From CAYLLT01 sp964548565 (lineage in GTDB: Bacteria > Planctomycetota > Phycisphaerae > UBA1845 > PWPN01), in contig CAZJTF010000032.1 in assembly GCA_964548565.1 (NCBI GenBank), positions 1 through 29,086 of the forward strand: 29,086 bases of DNA, read 5' to 3'. The translations under genes were made by a program, and so were the position numbers. Positions 15,072-21,938 of this stretch are shown here, piece by piece. Numbering within the stretch: the stretch's first letter is position 1; each line of letters begins with the position of its first letter. Below the pieces are notes generated by a model. It searched no databases and was not told the DNA's origin. It was given only the letters and a program-made list of their open reading frames with translations.

Positions 15072-18000
15072 GTGCTGAAGAAAATCATCCTGGGCGTGGC
15101 CACGTTTGCGATGATCTGCGTGGCGTACTCGATTTACGTCTGGCGCGACCCTGCACCGCGGCGTCAGGTGGCCGTGCAGCCGCTGCCGGAGCGCCGGACG
15201 CTCAGCCAGCCTGCGACGAGCACCCAGCCGGAGGCCCAGACCTTCAGTTTCAAGGGCGCGCGGATTCCGCCGGGCGAATCGCCGAAGGTCAGCGTCCTGG
15301 ATGAAAAGGGCAACGCGAAGATCGTGTTCCAGTCGACGCGATGGGAGCCGATCAGCGACAACGAGTTCCACCTGACGGATCCGACGGCGCGGCTGCTGCT
15401 GCCGGGCGGGCAGCTGGCGTACGTGTGGGCGGACGAGGGGCAGGTCACGCTGCAGCGGGGCGACGGCAACAACTTCAATCCCCGGAGCGGATGGCTCCGC
15501 GGGAATGTCCGGATTTTCATCGACCGCACGAAGCCCGAGTGGCGCCAGGCAAACCCGGATCGGGCGGAACTCGAACAGCACCCCGAGGCGGTGGTGAAGA
15601 TCTGGCTGGACGACGTGACGTTCGACCTCGATCTGGGCCGGCTCGACAGCAACGGCAGCGTCGTGGTTCAGAGCGTGGACGCATCGATCGAGGGGCAGGG
15701 CCTTGAACTGATCTGGAACGAGGTGGACCGGCGGATCCGCCTGCTGCGGATCGCGCACGGCAAGCGGGCGGTGATCCGCGGGTCGGACGTGATGGAATTC
15801 GGCATCGCGGGCGGAAAGAAGCAGGGCAAGGAGAAGCAGGAGGAAGCGCCGGCGACCCAGCCGGTCGAGGCGCCGCCCGTCGAGGTGGCCACCGCGGCGC
15901 CGAACCAGGAGAATCGCTCCACCGGGCTGGCGTTCCAGAACCTGGAAGAAGACGACACGCCGCGCCCGCGCGACGACCGCGTGGACACGTACAAGATCGA
16001 GTTCCGCGAGAACATCGTTGCCCGGCAGCGCAGCGGCGCCCGCATCACCGGGCAGCTTCGCAACGCTGACGTTCTGCAGTTGATTGCGGACATCGGGCGT
16101 GAGGAGCGCGCCGCGGTCGAGAATGCGCCGAGCACCCGGCCGGCAGGCACGAAATCGGCGCGCACGCGGCCGGCAGTGCCGGATCCCGCGAAGCTGGCGG
16201 CGACGACGCTCCCGGCAGGAGGCGAGAGTGTGCTCGAACTCGAGTGGTCGGGCGAACTGGTCGCGACCCCGATCGAGAGCGCGCCGCAGCCCGATCCGAA
16301 TCGGCCCGAGCGGCTGCACCTGATCGCGCAGGGTTCGCCGGTCGAGGTCCGCGACGCGCAGAACGGCGATGCGGTGTGCCGCGAGCTCGAATATCACGGC
16401 GAGACCAAGCAGGTGTGGCTCCGCGGCACGCCCGAGGAGCACGTGACGATGTCGTCCATCGGGCGCGGGCGTCTCTCGGGGCAGACTGTGTACTTCGACC
16501 CGAAGACGGGCGTCGCGCGGGTGGACGGCGCGGGGCGGATGGTGACACGACGGGCCCGGCGGGACCAGTCCGCGGAAGAAGTGGCGTCGGTGCTGGACGA
16601 GACCGGCGTGGAGTCGGGGGAAATTGCATGGAAGCGCTCCGCAGTCATCGAATTCGCACGCAGCGGTGCGCCCGACAGCCAGCCGGCCGCGGAGGCGCCC
16701 ACCAGCGCGCCGGAGCGTGCCGTCCGCGTGGAGTACATCCGGCGGGCGGTGTTCGACGGCGGCGTGGTGATGAAGCAGGAGACGTCGGCGATCGCCGCGG
16801 ACCACGTGGATGTGGATTTTGCCGAGCCGCAGGCGGGGACGCCCGGGGTGTCGGATGGCGGCATGGTGGTCACGAAGGTCGTCGCGACGGGGGCGGTGCA
16901 GTTCGAGCAGATGTCGGAGCGGAAGGGCGAGACAGATCGCGTCTCGTGCAACCGGCTCGAAGTGGAGATGGACGGCACGGCCGCCAACAACCCTCAGAAG
17001 GCGCGGGCCTTCGGCAATGTCGTCGCCCGCCAGACGGGTCCGCGGACCCGGCGCGAGATCCGCGCGGGCGACACGCTCGAGCTCACGATGGCGTCCGTGC
17101 CGCGCCCGGTGACCGATGCCGAGCGACAGCGGCTCGAGGCCATGGCCAGGGCGCACCCGGACATCCAGCCGGGCTCGCCGCAGTGGGTCGCGATCGAGAC
17201 GAAGCTCCGCAATCGCCGGCGCACGGTCGCACGCGACCTGACGGCGGTTGGCACGGTGTCGGTGAAGGTCCGGGACGCACGGGACGCCGACCGGAACCTC
17301 GATCTCATGTCGCAGTCGCTTGACTGCACGTTCAGCGAAGGCGAAGAGATCGATCGCGCCCTCATCGTCGGCACGGCGGAACACCCGGCCTCGGTGGAGA
17401 CGGGTGAGATTTACGTGAAGGGCCCGCAGATCAGCATCGATCTGACCGCCCAGACCGTGGAAGTCCCCGGCGAGGGCATTATGCGGTTCATGGCCAGGGA
17501 GGACCTCGACGGGCGTGCGGTGGATCGACCGGTGCCGGTCGTGGTGAGCTGGAAGGAGCGCATGGCGTTCCGCGGCAAGGACAACCGGGGCACGTTCACG
17601 GGAACGGTGCGGGCGGCCTCCGAAAACGCACTGCTCGACTGCCGCGAGCTGCGGATCGAGTTTCAGGATACGCCTCGGGCGCAGACACAGCCGGCCTGGG
17701 GCGCGGATCGCTGGATATTCGGTCCGATCGTCGAAGCGGTGCGGGCGGAGCCCCGGGCTTCGGGACCGGGCCGGGTGAGCGAGGAAATCCGCAAGCGCCC
17801 GGTGTACCTCTGGGCCGTCGGTGACGCGGTGATCCAGTCGAGCACGTACGAAACGGCGCCGGCGCGGGTCGGGCCGTTCACGCAGCTGCTGGCAGAGCTG
17901 CCGGACCCTTGGCAGCCGAAGGACCGCGGGGCTCAAGCCGCGCGGGGGCGCCTGCTCAGCCGATTGCGTGCGGCGGGCCCACAGATCCGCATCGACCTGG

Positions 18001-18686
18001 TGCAGCGGCATTTCGGCGTCGAGGGCGCGGGCAACATGAGTATCGAGGACTACCGCCTGCCGGCCGGGCGACGCGGGCCTTCGGAGCAGCCGCGTCTGAC
18101 GGCACTCGGTGAGGCCGGCATGAGCGCGCTGAGCAGCTCCGGCCCGAGCCAGACGGTGTTCACGTGGCAGTCGTCGATGACGTACCTGAATAACCAGAAC
18201 CTGGCGGTTTTCGACGACACGGTGCGGATGAACCACGCGGCCGGCGGGGCGATGGTCATGAAGGCGGAGTTCGCCGCGGCCATGAAGCTCGATACGGCCC
18301 GGCTGGGCAAGCTGGAGAGCCGGCAGGCGCAGCTGGCCTGCGACAACCTGCTGGTCGAATTCGAGCGGGACAAAACCCGCACGGACTCGCCGAGCCCGCT
18401 GTCGCGCGCCACGAAGCTGCGGCGCTTCGAGGCGAAGGGATCGGTTCAGCTGAACCTCGACGAGGGCAAGCAGGCGGTGACCGGCACGCTCGTGACGTAC
18501 AACAGCACCTCGGGCGAGGTGAAGGTGACGGGTTCCCCCACGCGCCCCGCCCAGATTCTCGAACAGGATGAGCGCACCGCGAAGCTCAACATCATCCGTG
18601 CCGATCCGGGGCGGTCCATCACGTGGAACGAGAAAACGCGCCTGGCGCGGGTCGAAGGCTCGAGCATCGTGGGAACGGGCCGATAA
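15072..18686 (+). CDS. Giant membrane-anchored LptC/LptA(OstA)-like protein
   Basis: 1204 residues from GTG 15072, 30 nt after the kdsC-like stop. One N-terminal transmembrane helix (about residues 4-22) is followed by a long exported region without other helices. It shows many beta-rich units of the LptC/LptA type, in which a short 'A.G.V.v' strand, a 'l.cd.l.v.f' strand and a 'k...v.G' strand recur. Clear examples are near 307, 417-495, 603-655, 723-800, 832-860, 911-985 and 1047-1160; the last (RRFEAKGSVQLNLD, LVTYNSTSGEVKVTGSP) is the closest to LptA. Charged or Pro/Thr-rich linkers lie near 250-300 and 350-385. E. coli LptC and LptA are under 200 residues each. Inference: a single-protein periplasmic bridge for lipopolysaccharide. 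No lptB follows in the window. Being built of recurrent units, it could instead be another jellyroll scaffold. Confidence 0.75.
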   Translation: MLKKIILGVATFAMICVAYSIYVWRDPAPRRQVAVQPLPERRTLSQPATSTQPEAQTFSFKGARIPPGESPKVSVLDEKGNAKIVFQSTRWEPISDNEFHLTDPTARLLLPGGQLAYVWADEGQVTLQRGDGNNFNPRSGWLRGNVRIFIDRTKPEWRQANPDRAELEQHPEAVVKIWLDDVTFDLDLGRLDSNGSVVVQSVDASIEGQGLELIWNEVDRRIRLLRIAHGKRAVIRGSDVMEFGIAGGKKQGKEKQEEAPATQPVEAPPVEVATAAPNQENRSTGLAFQNLEEDDTPRPRDDRVDTYKIEFRENIVARQRSGARITGQLRNADVLQLIADIGREERAAVENAPSTRPAGTKSARTRPAVPDPAKLAATTLPAGGESVLELEWSGELVATPIESAPQPDPNRPERLHLIAQGSPVEVRDAQNGDAVCRELEYHGETKQVWLRGTPEEHVTMSSIGRGRLSGQTVYFDPKTGVARVDGAGRMVTRRARRDQSAEEVASVLDETGVESGEIAWKRSAVIEFARSGAPDSQPAAEAPTSAPERAVRVEYIRRAVFDGGVVMKQETSAIAADHVDVDFAEPQAGTPGVSDGGMVVTKVVATGAVQFEQMSERKGETDRVSCNRLEVEMDGTAANNPQKARAFGNVVARQTGPRTRREIRAGDTLELTMASVPRPVTDAERQRLEAMARAHPDIQPGSPQWVAIETKLRNRRRTVARDLTAVGTVSVKVRDARDADRNLDLMSQSLDCTFSEGEEIDRALIVGTAEHPASVETGEIYVKGPQISIDLTAQTVEVPGEGIMRFMAREDLDGRAVDRPVPVVVSWKERMAFRGKDNRGTFTGTVRAASENALLDCRELRIEFQDTPRAQTQPAWGADRWIFGPIVEAVRAEPRASGPGRVSEEIRKRPVYLWAVGDAVIQSSTYETAPARVGPFTQLLAELPDPWQPKDRGAQAARGRLLSRLRAAGPQIRIDLVQRHFGVEGAGNMSIEDYRLPAGRRGPSEQPRLTALGEAGMSALSSSGPSQTVFTWQSSMTYLNNQNLAVFDDTVRMNHAAGGAMVMKAEFAAAMKLDTARLGKLESRQAQLACDNLLVEFERDKTRTDSPSPLSRATKLRRFEAKGSVQLNLDEGKQAVTGTLVTYNSTSGEVKVTGSPTRPAQILEQDERTAKLNIIRADPGRSITWNEKTRLARVEGSSIVGTGR

Positions 18687-19259
18687 GCCCTACGAATTAG
18701 TTCTGGAAAATTGCAGATCGGAGTTGCCGGCCGCCTGGTGCGCATGAATAATCATGCAGAGGCGCGCCGCCGGGAGCGTTCGGATCCCGCGGCGTGAAGA
18801 GTCGTGCCGGGATTGGGCAGTGGTCTTTCTTCTCCCCGCGCTGCCATTCCATATTTGAGCGAGAGTGTCCACCTCGAGGTGTGCGCGTCGCCGCGCGACC
18901 GCAGGATGCGAGACTGTGCCCGCGCGGCGTGACCGAGACGATTCGGTCGGCTGCATCTCGTGACCGGTTGTTCCCGCTTTCCGCGTGGGGAAGAGTAACC
19001 GTGCGGGGCGGCCTTCTGCCGCCGCAAGAGGCGAAAGGGGATCGCCGGACCGGAGGGGGAAAGAAACGGGGGGCCACCGCGCGTTGCGGAGAGCGCATGC
19101 GCGGCTCCTCGTGCCGTGTCCGGGTGCGGGTCCTCGCGTCCGCACTCTGCAGGCGAAACGGGCCGCGCCAGTGGTGCGCGGCCCGCTTTGTTTCCGGCGG
19201 ACGCGGCAGGATATCCGTCATGCTGGCGTGCGGCACCATTCCGTCGTCCGCGCGCGAAC
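18687..19259. ncRNA. Gene-free hairpin-rich stretch, possible structured RNA
   Basis: No convincing coding frame exists on either strand. Inverted repeats are dense: GCATGA-ATAA-TCATGC (18742-18757), CACCTCGAGGTG (18870-18881), GACCGA...TCGGTC (18931-18947) inside a possible outer GATGC/GCATC pairing, GGCGGC-CTTCT-GCCGCC (19007-19023), GCGCATGCGC (19093-19102), GTGCGG...CCGCAC (19124-19145), then the terminator at 19159-19185. This could be an independently transcribed RNA or a long 3' region of the Lpt-like gene. The conserved cores of tmRNA, RNase P RNA and SRP RNA were looked for by eye and not found. No strong promoter is seen. Confidence 0.3.
19159..19192 (+). terminator. Strong terminator hairpin (probably bidirectional)
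   Basis: A perfect 10-bp stem (CGGGCCGCGC with GCGCGGCCCG) with a 7-nt loop is followed on the plus strand by CTTTGTTT. On the minus strand the stem is followed by TTTCG, 75 nt after the stop of the orphan gene at 19260. It therefore separates the convergent transcription units. Confidence 0.7.
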
Positions 19260-19565
19260 TCATCGTTCGACAGCCGTCCCCTGAAAGCACGTGTCGATGC
19301 GGACCTGCGGCTCGAGGGTCACGCCCGAGTCGCCGGTAGCCTCCGCATGCTTCTTGGCGAGAGCGAGCATTTCGGCGCCGAGCTCGAGCTCGTCCTGGAA
19401 GGCCCAGATGGGGTTGCAGAGGTGCAGCATGTTGCGGCTGTGAATCCGCTCAAAGAACCAGTAGTCGCGGCGGTACCGGCCGTAACTGAAGTCGATGTGG
19501 CCGGTCAGCGCCCGCCGGTAGGCGTCCATCACCTGCACGAATTGCCAGTCGACCTGGAATCTCAT
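19260..19565 (-). CDS. 101-residue protein of unknown function
   Basis: Not recognised. MRFQVDWQFVQVMDAYRRAL begins a protein rich in aromatic residues and histidine (YGRYRRDYWFFERIHSRNM), followed by a helix-like stretch ending in LELGAEMLALAKKHAEATGD. It has no signal peptide or membrane segment, and composition typical of a folded soluble protein rather than of an antisense frame. An ATG six codons upstream is possible. No clear SD precedes the chosen start, but a promoter candidate lies about 80 nt upstream. Neighbours give no functional hint: the terminator at 19159 follows it, and a repeat block lies upstream. C47-range metal sites or known motifs were not found. Confidence 0.65.
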   Translation of the reverse strand: MRFQVDWQFVQVMDAYRRALTGHIDFSYGRYRRDYWFFERIHSRNMLHLCNPIWAFQDELELGAEMLALAKKHAEATGDSGVTLEPQVRIDTCFQGTAVER

Positions 19566-19642
19566 GGACGCAGCGCGGTGCAAGGTTTCTGGCGTCGTGG
19601 CGGTCCGGTCAGCCGTTCTGACCCTGGCCGGCCACTGTGTTC

Positions 19643-19672
19643 TTTATAGCGAATTGTGTGTTCTTGCGGCAA
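19643..19672 (-). promoter_or_regulatory. Promoter candidate for the 101-residue protein gene
   Basis: Minus strand: TTGCCG (19667-19672), an 18-nt AT-richer spacer and TATAAA (19643-19648), about 78 nt before the ATG. It adjoins the repeat block, so the promoter may have arrived with it. Confidence 0.45.
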
Positions 19673-19687
19673 GCGGAGGCCACTGGG

Positions 19688-19722
19688 GAAGCCACGGCGT
19701 GGATTCGGGGCGAAGCCACGGC
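19688..19722. repeat. Direct repeat GAAGCCACGGC, 24-nt period
   Basis: GAAGCCACGGC occurs at 19688-19698 and 19712-19722. It forms the outer part of a composite repeat block that continues with the 29-nt units beginning at 19743. Confidence 0.6.
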
Positions 19723-19742
19723 CTGCCTTCGCCAAACGGACG

Positions 19743-19876
19743 GCGAAGTCAGACCGTGCCACCCCTGCATTGCGAAGTCAGAGCGTGCCACCCGCGCATT
19801 GCGAGTCAGACAGTGCCACCCCTGCTCAGGCCATCCCACCCTGCTTAGTGTCCAACGTCAGACGGTGTGACCCGTT
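19743..19876. repeat. Tandem repeat block, 29-nt units, reaching into mqnE
   Basis: Two 29-nt units (19743-19771, 19772-19800) differ by few bases. A third with a one-base deletion starts at 19801. Degenerate copies follow near 19832 and 19857-19876. On the minus strand each reads about GGGTGGCACGGTCTGAC. There are no spacers between units, so it is not a CRISPR. From memory, this word is widespread between genes of some planctomycetes. The last copy overlaps the final codons and stop of mqnE. Confidence 0.7.
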
Positions 19877-21105
19877 CGGGCGGCTTCGGTGTGCCAGGTG
19901 CCGTCGGCGTGGCGGATGACGGGATTGTAGAGGGTATCACGCTCGACCGGGATGCCGCCGGCTTCGCGGATCAGGCGGCGGATGCGGTCGACGGAGAGCT
20001 CCTGGTGCGTGGTGCCGGCGCCTTCGCGTTTGGTGATGTCGTACCAGACGACGGTGCCATCCACGTCGTCGACGCCCCAGTTGAGACTGACCTGCGCGAG
20101 CTTGGGGGTCTGCATGATCCAGAAGGCCTTCACGTGCGGCACGTTGTCGAGCATCAGGCGCGAGACGGCGAGCGTCCGCAGATCGTCGAGGCCGGTCGGT
20201 CCGGGCAGGTGCGCGAGGGCGCTGCCGTCGGGGATGAACGAGAGCGGGATCACACAGTTGAAGTGGGCGGCACGCCCGCGAAGGGAGAGATCCTGGTGCT
20301 CGCGGAGCTTGACGAGGTGGGCAACGCGTTCCTGCGGGCGTTCGACGTGGCCATAGAGCATTGTGGCGTTGGTGAAAATGCCGAGCTCGTGGGCAACGCG
20401 GTGAACGTCAAACCAGCCGGCCTCGCCGACCTTGTTCTTGTAGAGCTCGTCGTGAACGCGATCGTCGAAGATCTCGGCGCCGCCGCCGGGGAGACTGCCG
20501 AGGCCGGCGTCGCGGAGCTGCTCGAGGACTTCACGGATGGAAAGCCGCGGGCGACTGATTCGCGTGAAGTGGATGATCTCGATTGCGGTGAAGGCTTTGA
20601 TGTGCAGGGCGGGACAGGCGGCACGGATCGCGCGGCACATGTCCAGGTAGAACGAAAACGGCAGCGTCGGGTGCAGGCCCCCGACGATATGGACCTCGGT
20701 CGCGCCCTGCGAGGCGGCCGCACGGGCGCGGTCGACGATCTGTTCGATCGAGAGCTCGTAGCCGTCCGCGTTCCAGATCGGGGCATCTGCAAGGCGGTCG
20801 TCTGCGGCCTTCGGGGCGTCGGCAACGGGCAGTGGAACGCCCGTGCGGTCCGGGCGCTGGTACGGGCGGTAGAACGAGCAGAACTTGCAGCGCAGGACGC
20901 AGAAGTTCGTGTAGTTGATGTGGCGATTGACGTTGAAGTAGGTCCGACGGCCGTGAAGACGCTCGCGAACGGTGTTTGCCAGGGCCCCGAGTGTGTGGAT
21001 GTCGCGCGAGGCGTAGAGACGCAGGCCGTCCTCGGCATCGAGACGCTGTCCCGCCTGTACCTTGTCGATGATGTCGCGAAGTTCGCCCAGGGCGTGTGTC
21101 TGCAT
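19858..21105 (-). CDS. mqnE: Aminofutalosine synthase (radical SAM, MqnE)
   Basis: 415 residues. Radical SAM enzyme that joins an adenosyl unit to 3-[(1-carboxyvinyl)oxy]benzoate to give aminofutalosine, an early step of the futalosine menaquinone pathway. C69, C73 and C76 in CVLRCKFC bind the 4Fe-4S cluster. EVHIVGGLHPTLPF, HIKAFTAIEI, LPGGGAEIF and NATMLYGHVE are the MqnE/MqnC signatures; the GLHP/KAFTAIEI form favours MqnE. A Pro/Asp-rich insertion of roughly 25-30 residues lies after the cluster (about 81-110). AAGGGA precedes the ATG by eight bases, and TACAAT is 21 nt upstream. It is the last gene of a minus-strand run with three other quinone genes. Its last codons (GHTV) and stop fall within a tandem-repeat copy. 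Confidence 0.9.
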   Translation of the reverse strand: MQTHALGELRDIIDKVQAGQRLDAEDGLRLYASRDIHTLGALANTVRERLHGRRTYFNVNRHINYTNFCVLRCKFCSFYRPYQRPDRTGVPLPVADAPKAADDRLADAPIWNADGYELSIEQIVDRARAAASQGATEVHIVGGLHPTLPFSFYLDMCRAIRAACPALHIKAFTAIEIIHFTRISRPRLSIREVLEQLRDAGLGSLPGGGAEIFDDRVHDELYKNKVGEAGWFDVHRVAHELGIFTNATMLYGHVERPQERVAHLVKLREHQDLSLRGRAAHFNCVIPLSFIPDGSALAHLPGPTGLDDLRTLAVSRLMLDNVPHVKAFWIMQTPKLAQVSLNWGVDDVDGTVVWYDITKREGAGTTHQELSVDRIRRLIREAGGIPVERDTLYNPVIRHADGTWHTEAARTGHTV

Positions 21106-21126
21106 GGCCCGATTCCCTTCGGCCGT

Positions 21127-21132
21127 ATTGTA
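21127..21132 (-). promoter_or_regulatory. Candidate -10 (TACAAT) of mqnE
   Basis: TACAAT lies in the 59-nt gap before mqnE, 21 nt from the ATG. This predicts a leader of about 15 nt that still includes the AAGGGA site. No clear -35 is seen. Confidence 0.45.
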
Positions 21133-21164
21133 TGGCGGAGGCGGGTGAAAGCCATCCGAGGGGA

Positions 21165-21938
21165 TCAGTCACGCTGCCCGAGGATGGGGCGCAGGTATTC
21201 CATGGAGCTGGTGATGTACTTTGCGAAGGACTGCCCGCGCGGCGGAGGTTCGAGCGCAATCCAGCCGTTGTAGCCACGGTGGAAAGCGTCATCGAGGAAA
21301 GCGGGCACGTTCATCTCGCCCTGGCCGGGGGGGACGGGGCGACGACCCATGCGATCACCGAGGCGAATCGAGCCGAGACGCGCAATGAGCGCCCGGAGTG
21401 CGTCGCGCGGGTTGACGGCGGCCGCATGGTAGGCGCCGGCGTCGAGCAGGAAGCGCAGGCGCTGGTGCTCGAGGTCGGCGGAGACCAGGTGGTTGTCCTC
21501 GATCTGCTCGATGCGGGTCCCGGGGGCGTTGCCGACATTCACCGTCAGGTCCATGTCGTCGCCGGTCCGGGCGAGTGCGTCGAGGCCGAGGACGAGCGTC
21601 GAAACAGACTGCCGGCGCCTGTCGCCCGTGCGGACGTGGACGGTCGGCGCGCCGACTTCCTGGGCAAGTCGCATCTCGCGGCGGATCCGCGCGATCTCGT
21701 GCCAGAGGGCGGAATCGTCCTCGGCGGCCATTGGCGAGAGCATCACGGCGGAAACGGCGAGGCCGCTCTCTTCGAGAAGGGACCGCAGGGCGGCCGCGGG
21801 GTCACGCGCGCCCGGCAGGCCGCTTTCGAGGTGCGCGCCGTCGAGCTCCACCGCGGTAAAGCCCGCACCGCGAACCACCGGCAGGAGGTTCTGCAGGGGA
21901 ACGGGCGCGGGGCTGTCAATCGCGCAGCTGAGACGCAT
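21165..21938 (-). CDS. TIM-barrel sugar phosphate isomerase/epimerase-like protein
   Basis: 257 residues of the AP-endonuclease-2/xylose-isomerase-like TIM barrel superfamily. Recognisable strands are MRLSCAIDS, GFTAVELDGA, VSAVMLSP, APTVHVRTG, LTVNVGNAPG, RFLLDAGAYHAA, GSIRLGDRM and GWIALEPPP. Expected metal ligands are probably E31, D177-region, H-containing DAGAYHA and E in ALEP. The set is less clear than in canonical members, so the catalytic role is uncertain. The start at 21938 lies 23 nt inside the end of the upstream glycosyltransferase gene, suggesting translational coupling; a longer frame exists but lacks homology before MRLSC. mqnE follows after 59 nt. Members act on sugars or keto-sugars; a link to quinone synthesis is not known. 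Confidence 0.8.
   Translation of the reverse strand: MRLSCAIDSPAPVPLQNLLPVVRGAGFTAVELDGAHLESGLPGARDPAAALRSLLEESGLAVSAVMLSPMAAEDDSALWHEIARIRREMRLAQEVGAPTVHVRTGDRRRQSVSTLVLGLDALARTGDDMDLTVNVGNAPGTRIEQIEDNHLVSADLEHQRLRFLLDAGAYHAAAVNPRDALRALIARLGSIRLGDRMGRRPVPPGQGEMNVPAFLDDAFHRGYNGWIALEPPPRGQSFAKYITSSMEYLRPILGQRD

Noticed and set aside
14259..18236. A 1325-codon open frame antisense to the giant Lpt-like gene
   Set aside because: It is an Arg/His/Pro-rich frame typical of the opposite strand of GC-rich coding DNA, without recognisable domains. The plus frame has a signal anchor, LptA-like units and operon context.
18687..19192. tmRNA, RNase P RNA or SRP RNA
   Set aside because: Conserved cores expected for these RNAs were not found by eye; only generic hairpins were seen.
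19743..19830. Possible CRISPR array (29-nt repeats)
   Set aside because: The repeats are directly adjacent without spacers, only about three good copies exist, and no cas gene is present.
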